From Hymenobacter edaphi (GTDB lineage: Bacteria > Bacteroidota > Bacteroidia > Cytophagales > Hymenobacteraceae): 64,000 bases of DNA. Every line of letters starts with the position of its first letter. Position 1 is the stretch's first letter. The notes beneath the pieces are model-generated. The model was given only the letters and a program-made list of their open reading frames with translations, did not search any database and was not told where the DNA came from. Location of the stretch: positions 306,492 through 370,491 of the forward strand of contig NZ_QHKM01000005.1 of NCBI RefSeq assembly GCF_003258365.1, given 5' to 3'. The position numbers and the translations under genes were made by a program. This document shows positions 37,619 to 46,354 of this stretch, piece by piece.

Positions 37619-37816
37619 AGCTAAGATACAACAGGGAAACGCGAGCCTAACGCTGCATTGGCGGTTTTATGATACACCGTCCCGGCTTTACTCGTAGTGG
37701 TTTTCCTGCTCCGCCGGATTCGCCGGCAAATCCGGTTGCCGCGCGCCCCAAAAACGCAGGAAGTCCTGCTTGCCGCCGACCCCGGCCTCGTCCATCATCC
37801 TGACCTGAAAAGGAAA

Positions 37817-37857
37817 GCGTAGCCCCGCTCCGACTGGCTGCCGAAGCGGGGCTACGC
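37817..37857 (-). terminator. lon: Terminator of lon
   Basis: 13-bp arms (37817-37829 and 37845-37857) with a 15-nt loop, 20 bp after the lon stop. On the minus strand the stem is followed by TTTCCTTTTC, a moderate T-tract. Confidence 0.75.
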
Positions 37858-37877
37858 TACTCTAAAACCGGCCGGCT

Positions 37878-40385
37878 TTACTGTACTTCCACTTCGTGCA
37901 GCGGGGCGGGAGCTTTTTCTTCCTCGCGCACCACCAGCTTCAGCGGCTTGGGCACCAGTTCGTCCAGCAAGGCCACCTGCAGCACGTCGTCGACGCGGTC
38001 GGCGTAGTGAATGCGCAGGTCCTTCACGTATTCGGCGGGGATTTCCTGGATGTCCTTGCGGTTTTTGTGGCTCAGGATGATGTCCTTGATGCCAGCGCGC
38101 TTGGCGGCCAGCACCTTCTCCTTGATGCCGCCCACCGGCAGCACCTTGCCGCGCAGGGTAATTTCGCCGGTCATGGCCAGGTGGGAGCGGATTTTGCGCT
38201 GCGTAAACACCGAGGCAATGCTGGTGAAGATGGCAATGCCCGCGCTCGGCCCGTCCTTGGGCACGGCGCCCTCGGGGAAGTGAATGTGCAAATCGTACTG
38301 ATCGAACAGGCGGTAGTCGATGCCCAGCTCCTCGGCCCGGCTGCGCAGGTACGACAGCGCCGTTACGGCCGATTCCTTCATCACGTCGCCGAGCTGGCCC
38401 GAGAGGGTGAGCTTGCCCCGGCCCCGGCTCAGCAGGCTTTCGATGAACAGAATGTCGCCGCCTACGCTCGTCCAGGCCAGTCCCGTGACTACGCCGGCCG
38501 TGTCGTTGTCCTGGTACAGGTCGCGGTCGAAAATGGCCGCGCCCAGGATTTTGCTCACGTCCTCGGGCTCCAGCTTGGCCGGGAAGGTTTGCTTCATGGC
38601 CTTGTGCTTGGCAATGTTGCGCGCCAGGGCCCCCAGCTTGCGCTCCAGGCTGCGCACCCCCGATTCGCGGGTGTAGTCGTCGATGACGCGCTGCACGGCG
38701 CTGGTGCTGATGCTCACGTCCTTGGCGGTGAGGCCGTGCTCGGTCACCTGCTTGGGCCAGAGGTGCTTTTTGGCAATCTGCGTCTTCTCCTCCAGCGTGT
38801 AGCCCGTCAAATCGATGATTTCCATCCGGTCGCGCAGGGCGGGATGAATGGAGTCGAGCGAGTTGGCGGTGGCAATGAAGAGCACGCGCGAGAGGTCGTA
38901 CTCCACTTCCAGGTAGTTGTCGGTGAAGGTGGAGTTCTGCTCGGGGTCGAGCACTTCCAGCAGGGCGGCCTGCGGGTCGCCGCGGAAGTCGGAGCTGAGC
39001 TTGTCAACCTCGTCCAGAATCATCACCGGGTTGGAGGCGCCAGCTTTCTTGATCTGCGAGATGATGCGGCCGGGCATGGCGCCCACGTAGGTTTTGCGGT
39101 GCCCGCGGATTTCGGCCTCGTCGCGCACGCCGCCCAAACTCAGGCGCACGTACTTGCGGCCCAGCGCCGTGGCGATGCTGCGGCCCAGGGAGGTTTTGCC
39201 CACGCCGGGGGGGCCGTAGAGGCACAGAATCGGGGCGCGCAGATCCTGCTTGAGCTTGAGCACGGCCAGGTACTCCAGGATGCGCTCCTTCACCTTTTCC
39301 AGGCCGTAGTGGTCCTGATCAAGGATTTTGCGGGTGCGCGTCAGGTTGAAGTTGTCCTTGGTGTACTCGCCCCAGGGCAAATCGAGCAGGAACTCGGCGT
39401 AGTTCAGGCTTACCGGGTACTCGGCGGCCATGGGGCTCATGCGGCCCAGCTTGTCCAGCTCCTTCTGGAAGTGCTTGGCCACGGCCTCGGGCCACTTTTT
39501 GTCCTTGGCCCGCACGCGCAGCTTGTCCAGCTCCTGGTCGGGGCCTTCCTGGCCCAGCTCGTCCTGCAGCACCTTCAGCTGCTGGCGCAGGAAATAGTCG
39601 CGCTGCTGCTGGTCGAGGTCGGTGTGGACCTTGTTCTGGATTTCGTGCTTGATTTCGAGCAGCTGGATTTCCTTCAGCAGCAGCTCCAGCAGCCGGGTGC
39701 CGCGCTGCTGGCCCTCGTTGATTTCCAGCAGCTGCTGCTTCTGGCCCACTTCCACGTTGAGGTTGGAGGCCAGAAAGTGAATCAAAAAGGCTGGCGACTC
39801 GATGTTGTCCAGCGCCACCTGGGCTTCCTGCGGAATTTCGGGGTTGAGCTTGAGCATCTTGGTGGCCGCGTCTTTCAGCGAAGCCACCAGGCCCTTGATT
39901 TCCTTGGTCGAGCGCGTGGGCATCAGCTCGGGCAAATACTCCACCCGGGCCGCGAAGTAGGGCGTGCTCTGGGTGATTTCGCCGATGCGGAAGCGCTGCT
40001 GGCCCTGAATGATGATGGTGGTGTTGCCGTCGGGCAGCTCCAGCAGCTTCAGGATGCGGGCCATGGTGCCCACTTCGTAGAGGTCGGCAATGGCCGGGTC
40101 CTCGGCGTTGCCGGTTTTCTGGGCCACCACACCCACCAGCTTGTCGCCGCGGTAGGCGCGGCGCACCAGCCGGATGCTCTTCTTGCGCGTTACCGTGACG
40201 GGCAGCACCACGCCGGGGAAGAGCACGGTGTTGCGTACGGGCAGAATGGGCAGCACTTCCGGCGTTTCGCCCGGCTCGGGCGTCCCCTGCTCCGGGTCGG
40301 CCGACACGACTTGCACCAGCTCGTCGGGGCCGTCGGTCATGAGGTGAAGCCCGGCGGGCAAACGCGGATCGGATTTTTTAGGCAT
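37878..40385 (-). CDS. lon: ATP-dependent Lon protease
   Basis: 835 residues with the full LonA plan: N-terminal substrate domain ([21 protein letters not shown]), coiled-coil middle, AAA+ module with Walker [10 protein letters not shown] and Walker B MILDEVDK, and the peptidase domain with catalytic Ser in [14 protein letters not shown] and Lys in [19 protein letters not shown]. It degrades misfolded and regulatory proteins. Weak -7-like TATCTTCG lies at 40451-40458. The gene is transcribed away from the PorE-like gene. Confidence 0.98.
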   Translation of the reverse strand: MPKKSDPRLPAGLHLMTDGPDELVQVVSADPEQGTPEPGETPEVLPILPVRNTVLFPGVVLPVTVTRKKSIRLVRRAYRGDKLVGVVAQKTGNAEDPAIADLYEVGTMARILKLLELPDGNTTIIIQGQQRFRIGEITQSTPYFAARVEYLPELMPTRSTKEIKGLVASLKDAATKMLKLNPEIPQEAQVALDNIESPAFLIHFLASNLNVEVGQKQQLLEINEGQQRGTRLLELLLKEIQLLEIKHEIQNKVHTDLDQQQRDYFLRQQLKVLQDELGQEGPDQELDKLRVRAKDKKWPEAVAKHFQKELDKLGRMSPMAAEYPVSLNYAEFLLDLPWGEYTKDNFNLTRTRKILDQDHYGLEKVKERILEYLAVLKLKQDLRAPILCLYGPPGVGKTSLGRSIATALGRKYVRLSLGGVRDEAEIRGHRKTYVGAMPGRIISQIKKAGASNPVMILDEVDKLSSDFRGDPQAALLEVLDPEQNSTFTDNYLEVEYDLSRVLFIATANSLDSIHPALRDRMEIIDLTGYTLEEKTQIAKKHLWPKQVTEHGLTAKDVSISTSAVQRVIDDYTRESGVRSLERKLGALARNIAKHKAMKQTFPAKLEPEDVSKILGAAIFDRDLYQDNDTAGVVTGLAWTSVGGDILFIESLLSRGRGKLTLSGQLGDVMKESAVTALSYLRSRAEELGIDYRLFDQYDLHIHFPEGAVPKDGPSAGIAIFTSIASVFTQRKIRSHLAMTGEITLRGKVLPVGGIKEKVLAAKRAGIKDIILSHKNRKDIQEIPAEYVKDLRIHYADRVDDVLQVALLDELVPKPLKLVVREEEKAPAPLHEVEVQ

Positions 40386-40776
40386 AGCAAGGGAAAAGGG
40401 CGGCAGCGCCAGAATGGCAGCCCCGGGCCGCGTAAAGGCTCCCCGGGAAACGAAGATACCGCTTTGTCAAGTGCCGTGCCATGCCAAAACGCGCGGCCAC
40501 TGCGGCAGGGCGGCCGGGCCGCCGCTGAGCCGGGCCCGGCGGGCAACGAACGGGCCGTTGGCGGCAGGTTACAAGGGCGGAACTACCGCCGGCGAAACCG
40601 CCGAAGAGCAGCCAAATGCCGCGTACTTCTTGCAAATTTTCAATTCCGCCTACTTTTCCCTCCCAAACTCATAGCCATCTACCTTCCTATCGGCTAATAC
40701 TTTCGTGTTCCGTCACCGAAAAGCTATATTTTTGAGGCCTTTCGCCTCCCACGCCGGGCTCTGCGCTGCTCGATCT

Positions 40777-42783
40777 ATGCCTCGTTTAATACGCCAGTAT
40801 TTGTTGTTACTCGTCGGCCTGCTCGGATTATCCGGGGCAGCGCTGGCCCAGAAGAACCTGCCCAACCAGCAACGGGCGCTCAAGGGCAAGATTACCCGCC
40901 AGCTGCGCGTGCGCCCCGACGCCACGCCCGACTTCGCTAACATCAACCGCGTTGCCTTCTTCGAGGACAAAAAGCAGCTGCGCGAAATTGCCAAGGCCGA
41001 AAAGCGCAAGAACTGGACGGCCGCCCGCAACCTGCTGGAGAAGTACGTGGCGCAGTTCGGCATCGAAAACTTCTACCGCAACAACATGATGCTCTGGCGC
41101 ATGGGTCAGCTGTACGAGCGCACCGGCAACGAGGAAAAGGCCAAGGCCTACTACCGCCTCGCCCTGAAGCACCACCGCCAGGACGTGACGAAAGTGCAGC
41201 TCTACTACGACTCGCTGGAGCAGAAGGACGCCGACCTCTACGTGCCGCTCAAGACCTACTACGACATCGTGGAGTACCGGAAGAACATTGCCACCTTCCG
41301 GCCACCCAAGGGCGTGTACACCAACATGGGCGCGGGCATCAACTCGCAGGTGGAGGACTACGGCCCGAGCTACAACGACGACTCGCAGCAGCTGATTTTC
41401 TCCTCCAAGCGCAAGACCCGCGGCATTCACAACGTGGTCGATGAGGACCTGTACGTGGCCAAGCGCGAGGGCGAATCCTGGCTCGACGCCACGCCGCTGC
41501 CCAAGCCCATCAACTCGCCCTACAACGAGGGCTCGGCCTGCCTCTCCAAGGACGGCACCACCATGTACTTCTCGCGCTGCGAGTGCCCCACCTGCCACGG
41601 CAACTGCGACCTGTTCGTGTCGAAGTTCAAGAACGGGCAGTGGACGGTGCCGCAGAGCCTGGGCATGGCCGTCAACTCCACCGGCTGGGACTCGCAGCCG
41701 ACCCTGTCGCGCACCGAGGACACCTTGTACTTCGCTTCCGACCGCATCGGCGGCTTCGGGCTGTCGGACATCTGGTTCACCTTCAAGCTCAAGAACGGGC
41801 AGTGGGCCAAGGCGCAGAACATGGGGCCGATTATCAACACCCGCGAAAGTGAGGTCAGCCCCTTCTACCACCCGCTCTACAACGTGCTGTATTTCTCGTC
41901 GCGCGGGCAGCTGCTGAACTTCGGCGACTTCGACATCTACAAGGCCTACCGCGTGGGCGGGCACTGGCAGGAACCCATCAACATCGGCCCGCTGGTCAAC
42001 GGCAAGGGCTCGGAGTACTACTTCACCATCGACGCGGACTCGAAGAACCTGTACTACGCCCGCTCGGAGGAAAAGCAGATGAAGAACCTGGACCTCTACT
42101 CCTTCCCGCTGCCGATGGAGGCCCAGCCGCTGGCCACCACCCACGTCGAAGGCTCCCTGATTGACTCCGTCACGCAGAAGCCGCTGGGGGGCATCATCAG
42201 CATCATCGACGTGGACAACGGCATCGAAGTGGCCTCGAAGTACGTGCGCCCCGACGGCTCCTTCGACTTCGACCTCATCGACGGCTCGAAGTACGTGATG
42301 CTGATTCAGAGCCCGGACTACTTCACGGTGGAAAAGAAATTCGACCTGAAGGCCGACACGGTGATGAAGCTGATGACCACCAGCATCGACTACAACATCC
42401 CGCTCATTTTCCGCAACATCGAGTTTGACGCGGGCAAGGCCACTATCCGCACCGCCATGCACCCCACGCTGGACCGCATCGTGACGTTTATGGTGGACCA
42501 CCCCGACACCCGGCTGCGCATTGCCGGCCACACCGACGCCGCCGGCGACCCGGACGTGAACGAGAAACTCTCGCAGGACCGCGCCGACGCCATCAGCAAA
42601 TACATCGAAGCGAAGGGCAAGCTCAAACCCAACCGCATCGAAAGCCGGGGCTACGGCAGTACCGTGCCGCTACGCGAGGAACGCACCGAAGAAGACATGC
42701 GCACCAACCGGCGCGTGGAGTTCCGCCTGGTGAAGCCCGAAACCGAGCAGAAGCAGGCCAAGGAAGCCGGCGGCTGGAATTAA
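40777..42783 (+). CDS. OmpA-family protein with TPR, beta-propeller and CRD domains, PorE-like
   Basis: 668 residues from the ATG at 40777, which places a signal peptide (LLLLVGLLGLSGAALAQ) at the start; the upstream GTG adds an unlikely extension. Domains in order are a TPR-like region (about 85-135), a PD40/WD40 propeller (about 195-445, with SACLSKDGTTMYFSR and TLYFASDRIGGFG), a carboxypeptidase-regulatory fold (about 454-520) and a C-terminal OmpA peptidoglycan-binding domain (about 540-655, NEKLSQDRADAI). This order is that of PorE, the peptidoglycan anchor of the type IX system. A Cys pair lies in CECPTCHGNC. Unlike P. gingivalis PorE, no lipobox Cys is seen. Confidence 0.8.
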   Translation: MPRLIRQYLLLLVGLLGLSGAALAQKNLPNQQRALKGKITRQLRVRPDATPDFANINRVAFFEDKKQLREIAKAEKRKNWTAARNLLEKYVAQFGIENFYRNNMMLWRMGQLYERTGNEEKAKAYYRLALKHHRQDVTKVQLYYDSLEQKDADLYVPLKTYYDIVEYRKNIATFRPPKGVYTNMGAGINSQVEDYGPSYNDDSQQLIFSSKRKTRGIHNVVDEDLYVAKREGESWLDATPLPKPINSPYNEGSACLSKDGTTMYFSRCECPTCHGNCDLFVSKFKNGQWTVPQSLGMAVNSTGWDSQPTLSRTEDTLYFASDRIGGFGLSDIWFTFKLKNGQWAKAQNMGPIINTRESEVSPFYHPLYNVLYFSSRGQLLNFGDFDIYKAYRVGGHWQEPINIGPLVNGKGSEYYFTIDADSKNLYYARSEEKQMKNLDLYSFPLPMEAQPLATTHVEGSLIDSVTQKPLGGIISIIDVDNGIEVASKYVRPDGSFDFDLIDGSKYVMLIQSPDYFTVEKKFDLKADTVMKLMTTSIDYNIPLIFRNIEFDAGKATIRTAMHPTLDRIVTFMVDHPDTRLRIAGHTDAAGDPDVNEKLSQDRADAISKYIEAKGKLKPNRIESRGYGSTVPLREERTEEDMRTNRRVEFRLVKPETEQKQAKEAGGWN

Positions 42784-42868
42784 GGCCTCACATCATCATG
42801 TCAGCCCGCGGGCGCAGCCCCAGGCTGTGCCCGCGCTTCTATTGTCCCGACCTGCCCCCTCTCGTGCT

Positions 42869-43546
42869 ATGGATTCACCGTTTCCCGCTCTTTTCTTCGC
42901 CCGCCAGCGCGGCCTGGCCGCGGCGGCCCTGCTGCTGACCGCCGCCGGCGCGGCCACCGCCCAGGCCCCGGCTGATTTGCCGGCCAGCACCCGCTACCGC
43001 GCCACCGCCCTGGGCTTGTCGATGGGCTGGGATGCGCCCTACGCCTTCGGCCTGGAAATCAGTCACCTCGTCACGCGCCGCCTCGATCTGAACGCGGGCA
43101 CCGGCATCGGGCTGAGCGGCACCAAGCTGGGCGTGGGGGCGCGCTACTTCCTCGCACCGGAACGGCGCATGTCGCCCTACCTCGGGCTGAACGTGGTGCG
43201 CTCGGGCGGCTGGAGCGAGATTGAGCTGCGCGAAGGCGGTGGCGACGACTGGTACGAGGGCGACGGGACGCGCGTCGGCACGCTCACGGTGCGCCCCACC
43301 ACCGTGCTGCACCTGCGCTCCGGCCTGCGCTGGCAGCCCGGTCGCCGCCCCGGCCGCGTGGGCCTGATCGGCAGCATGGGCTACGGCATCCGCGTCAGCG
43401 GCAACCCCATGCGCTACCACATGGACGCCGGCCAGGACCAGCCCGACGCCGTGGACCGGCTGGCGCACCGCATCGTGTACGCCCCCGGCGGGCTGGAAGT
43501 GTCGTTGGGCCTGAGCATCGGGCTGGGCCAGAAGATGCGGGAGTAG
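42869..43546 (+). CDS. Outer-membrane beta-barrel protein, unknown function
   Basis: 225 residues from the ATG at 42869. The signal peptide has a hydrophobic stretch GLAAAALLLTAAGAATAQA. The mature part alternates polar and hydrophobic residues in strands (LNAGTGIGLSGTKLGVGARYF, HLRSGLRWQPGRRPGRVGLIGSMGYGIRV) as in small 8-stranded barrels. It ends GLSIGLGQKMRE. It lies 85 bp after the PorE-like gene on the same strand. Function unknown. Confidence 0.7.
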   Translation: MDSPFPALFFARQRGLAAAALLLTAAGAATAQAPADLPASTRYRATALGLSMGWDAPYAFGLEISHLVTRRLDLNAGTGIGLSGTKLGVGARYFLAPERRMSPYLGLNVVRSGGWSEIELREGGGDDWYEGDGTRVGTLTVRPTTVLHLRSGLRWQPGRRPGRVGLIGSMGYGIRVSGNPMRYHMDAGQDQPDAVDRLAHRIVYAPGGLEVSLGLSIGLGQKMRE

Positions 43547-43560
43547 CGTCGTTTTGTAGC

Positions 43561-43794
43561 CCTCATCCCGAGCAGGGCGAACCGGAGGAAGCCGAAGCCA
43601 AGGCCCCGCCTCGAATCCTGCACCGCCGCTGCCTACGAAGTGCAGACGCTTTGCGAAGAGGTGTAACAATGCCGAAGCGCCGCCACCGCCGTCCTAACTT
43701 CAGGACGGCGGTGGCGGCGCTTTTCGTTTGGGGCGGGGTGCACGGCAAGTGCTTGACCACGTCGACCTTCGGTTCGGCTGCGCCTCGGGATGAC
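43561..43794. repeat. Outer inverted repeat around a terminator at a convergent junction
   Basis: CCTCATCCCGAG...CGAACCGG at 43561-43586 and its diverged reverse complement at 43770-43794 (CGGTTCGGCTGCGCCTCGGG...) flank the perfect hairpin at 43675-43722. The arms belong to a TCATCCCGAG-type intergenic repeat. Confidence 0.6.
43675..43725. terminator. Hairpin between beta-barrel gene and DUF6702 gene
   Basis: Perfect 21-bp arms (43675-43695 and 43702-43722) with a 6-nt loop, followed by TTCG. It lies between converging genes; the right arm ends in CTTTTC on the plus strand. Confidence 0.75.
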
Positions 43795-43813
43795 CGTTCT
43801 GTTTCCCCGCTGC

Positions 43814-44311
43814 CTACCAGCTCAGCCGCTGCTCTTCGTTGCCTTCGCGAAAGAGGGCGCTCTGCTTTTTGCCGCCGGCTTCGAGGTTCACGATGTTCAT
43901 CTGATCCGGGAACTGCTCCATGAGCAGGCGGTGGCGCAGCGTCAGGCCGCGGGCCGCCGCGGGCAGCTTCACGCTGAAGTACAGCCAGTGCGCGTCCTTC
44001 TCCACCTGCTGGCCCGCGTAGGTTATCGGCAACGCCTCGCCCGGCCGGGTGCCGATGGCCACAGTGCGGCGCAGGTAGCCGGCCAGCAGGGGCGTGAGCC
44101 GGGCGGCGGGCGTTTCGGCCAGGCTCAGGTGCCGCGGCTGCCCGGCCGACAAGGCCGCTTCCAGGTCGTCGGTGAAGATTTTCAGGGCCACTTCCAGCTG
44201 CTGGGTTTTCGCATTGACGCGCGCTTCCATAATGCTGGCGTGGTAGGCATGGGCCCAAGCGGCGGTGACCAGCACCAGCGACAAAGCCCCGAGGGCGAGT
44301 AATCGACGCAT
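43814..44311 (-). CDS. DUF6702 family protein
   Basis: 165 residues with a signal peptide (LLALGALSLVLVTAAWA). The conserved start HAYHASIMEARVNAKTQQLEVALKIFTDDLEAAL is characteristic of this Bacteroidota family of exported proteins of unknown function. The C-terminal half (YFSVKLPAAARGLTLRHRLLMEQFPDQMNIVNL) is also typical. In other genomes the family often sits beside peptidases; here rseP is the upstream neighbour on the same strand, separated by a repeat-filled gap. Confidence 0.8.
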   Translation of the reverse strand: MRRLLALGALSLVLVTAAWAHAYHASIMEARVNAKTQQLEVALKIFTDDLEAALSAGQPRHLSLAETPAARLTPLLAGYLRRTVAIGTRPGEALPITYAGQQVEKDAHWLYFSVKLPAAARGLTLRHRLLMEQFPDQMNIVNLEAGGKKQSALFREGNEEQRLSW

Positions 44312-44352
44312 AAACAGGAGATTCTACCGGCTGCAACACCGCCGGGGAAAAA

Positions 44353-44475
44353 GTAATGCCATCTTCCGCGGCGGAGGATGGCATTACGCACCGTGGCGCG
44401 GGCTTTAGCCCGCGTCTGTCCGGGCAAAATTGGAGGCAGGCATCTGGCAGACGCGGCCCAAAGCCCGCGCTCCAC
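44353..44475. repeat. Hairpin plus inverted repeat between rseP and the DUF6702 gene
   Basis: A hairpin at 44353-44386 has arms around GTAATGCCATCTTCCGC. Next to it an inverted pair lies at 44393-44418 and 44448-44475, built on GCGCGGGCTTTAGCCCGCG, each copy itself palindromic. These are typical of dispersed intergenic elements. No gene lies in 44312-44487. Confidence 0.65.
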
Positions 44476-44487
44476 CCCGCTGTATCC

Positions 44488-45879
44488 TTAGAAAATCGAC
44501 TTAAAAATGTCGTTGAAGAACACGAACACCATCAAGCTCAGCAGCAGTACCATGCCCACTTTCTGGGCGTTTTCCAGGAATTTATCGGAGGGCTTGCGGC
44601 CCGAGAGCATTTCGTAGGTCAGGAACATCACGTGGCCGCCGTCGAGGGCCGGAATGGGCAGCAGGTTCATGAAGGCCAGCACCATCGAGAGCATGCCGGT
44701 CAGGAACCAGAACTTCTGCCAGTCGAACTTGCCGCCGTACTGCTGGGCAATGGCAATGGGCCCGCCCAGCGACTTGCGGGCCGAGGCCTCGCCGCGGAAA
44801 ATCTTGCCAAAGGCCTTCAGCTGCGCCCCGATAACGCCAAACGCCTGCTTGGTGCCGCGCGGAATCGACTCGCCCAGCCCAAACTGCCGGTTGCTGAAGC
44901 TCAGCAGCGACTTGGGCCGGAAGCCCACCTTGCCGTCCTCGTCGATGCGCATGCGCAGCGTGACGGGCGCGCCGCTGCGCAGCACCTGCACGTCGGTGAT
45001 TTTGTCGGCCGGGGCGGGCGGGGTGGTTTTGCCGCTTACCCCGTTAACGACGCGCTGCAGCAGCGAGGGTTTCTCCACGCGGTTGGCGTTGAGGGCCAGG
45101 GCCTGCTGCAGTTCCGAAAAGAAGCGGATATCCTGCGCGCCGACGCGGGTAATCTGGTCCCCGGGGAGCAGGCCAGCCTTGGAGGCCGGGCCGCCGGGCA
45201 CCACTTCCTCCACCACAAACGGGTCGCGCGGGGCCACGAAGAAGGCTTCCTCGCTGTCGGAGAGGCGGTCCATGAAGTCCTTGGGCACCGGCACGTCGAG
45301 CAGCTGCCCGTTGCGCTCCACGGTGTAGTAGCTGCCGTTGCCCAGAATCACGTCGGGGGCGTACACGTCGTTGAACTCGGCGAACGGGCGGCCGTTGATT
45401 TTCACGATTTTGTCGCCGGTGCGGAAGCCCAGCTGCTCGCCCAGCTTGCTGGGGGCAATGCCGAACTTTTCGGCCTCCTTGGCGGGCAGAAAGTCCTCGC
45501 CGTAGGTGAAGGTCAGCGCCGAGAAGATGACGATGCCGGTGATGACGTTGACGATAATGCCGCCGAGCATCACGATCAGGCGCTGCCAGGCCGGCTTGGC
45601 CCGGAACTCGTAGGGCTTGGGCGGCCCGCTCAGCGCGTCGGTATCCAAGGACTCATCGACCATGCCGGTAATCTTGACGAAGCCGCCCAGGGGCACGGCC
45701 CCGATCATGTACTCCGTCTCGCCGATTTTCTTCCCAAAAATCTTGGGCGGGAAGCCGATGGAGAACTTCTCCACCCGCATGCCGAACCACTTGGCCGAAA
45801 TCATGTGCCCGGCCTCGTGCACGCCCACCAGGATGGAAAGGCCCAGCAGCAGCTGGCCGACCATGATTAAAATTTCCAT
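44488..45879 (-). CDS. rseP: RIP metalloprotease RseP (site-2 protease)
   Basis: 463 residues. An intramembrane zinc protease that cuts anti-sigma factors or similar membrane substrates. The HEXXH motif is HEAGH at 21-25 in the first membrane segment; the third ligand region is LLPIPALDGGHVMF near the C-terminus. Two PDZ-like regions lie between (FGIAPSKLGEQLGFRTGDKIVKING and GGPASKAGLLPGDQI). It is a plausible partner of envelope stress signalling. In many genomes rseP follows dxr directly; here dxr is upstream on the same strand but with a four-helix-bundle gene inserted between. Confidence 0.96.
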   Translation of the reverse strand: MEILIMVGQLLLGLSILVGVHEAGHMISAKWFGMRVEKFSIGFPPKIFGKKIGETEYMIGAVPLGGFVKITGMVDESLDTDALSGPPKPYEFRAKPAWQRLIVMLGGIIVNVITGIVIFSALTFTYGEDFLPAKEAEKFGIAPSKLGEQLGFRTGDKIVKINGRPFAEFNDVYAPDVILGNGSYYTVERNGQLLDVPVPKDFMDRLSDSEEAFFVAPRDPFVVEEVVPGGPASKAGLLPGDQITRVGAQDIRFFSELQQALALNANRVEKPSLLQRVVNGVSGKTTPPAPADKITDVQVLRSGAPVTLRMRIDEDGKVGFRPKSLLSFSNRQFGLGESIPRGTKQAFGVIGAQLKAFGKIFRGEASARKSLGGPIAIAQQYGGKFDWQKFWFLTGMLSMVLAFMNLLPIPALDGGHVMFLTYEMLSGRKPSDKFLENAQKVGMVLLLSLMVFVFFNDIFKSIF

Positions 45880-45886
45880 TCTTGAA

Positions 45887-45921
45887 TCAGTTGTCAGTTG
45901 TCAGTTGAGAGTTGTCAGTCG
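45887..45921. repeat. 7-bp tandem repeat over the four-helix-bundle stop
   Basis: Units TCAGTTG (three perfect copies), AGAGTTG and TCAGTCG. The stop codon of the four-helix-bundle gene (45887-45889, minus strand) is inside it, so the last residues TDNSQLTTDN are repeat-encoded. Confidence 0.9.
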
Positions 45922-46306
45922 GTTTTGCGCCGGACGACTTGGGCGTAAGCGTTTTGTAGTAGCGAATGAAGCCTTGTAGAAGCTTGCGGCATTCATCAAG
46001 AGCGGCTAAGGTCGTCGTTAGTTGCTCCGTATTCAGGTAATGCTGGTCAGCAGCGAGGTAGCACTGCGTTTCCCGTTCGAACAAGGAGCCGCGCGCCACA
46101 AATAGAAACTGAATCGTGTCGCGGGCGTGCTGACGGCCGCAGCCTTCCGCGATATTCGATGGCACCGAAACCGCCGCCCTTCGCATCTGGTTGGTCAGTC
46201 CCAACACCTCTTCCCGCGGGAAGCTGCGCGTTAGGTCGTAGATCAGGGCCACCAGCGCCCGACTGCGCTGCCACACCAGCAAGTCGGTGTACGGACGGTC
46301 GAGCAT
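45887..46306 (-). CDS. Four-helix bundle protein (S23/23S rRNA intervening-sequence type)
   Basis: 139 residues from the ATG at 46306. The pattern YTDLLVWQRSRALVALIYDLTRSFPREEVLGLTNQMRRAAVSVPSNIAEGCGR is that of the TIGR02436 four-helix bundle family, also found within 23S rRNA intervening sequences and related to Avd proteins. Such proteins form pentamers that bind nucleic acid; the role of free-standing copies is unknown. The gene splits the usual dxr-rseP neighbourhood and is bracketed by inverted 7-bp repeats (45887-45921, 46321-46348), one of which supplies its C-terminus. This suggests insertion as a unit. Confidence 0.92.
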   Translation of the reverse strand: MLDRPYTDLLVWQRSRALVALIYDLTRSFPREEVLGLTNQMRRAAVSVPSNIAEGCGRQHARDTIQFLFVARGSLFERETQCYLAADQHYLNTEQLTTTLAALDECRKLLQGFIRYYKTLTPKSSGAKPTDNSQLTTDN

Positions 46307-46320
46307 GGTAACGAATTTGA

Positions 46321-46348
46321 CTGACAACTAACAACTCGCAACTGACAA
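46321..46348. repeat. 7-bp repeat upstream of the four-helix-bundle gene (inverted partner)
   Basis: Units CTGACAA, CTAACAA, CTCGCAA, CTGACAA, the reverse complement type of the block at 45887-45921. It ends 7 bp before the dxr stop. Confidence 0.85.
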
Positions 46349-46354
46349 CTGGTA

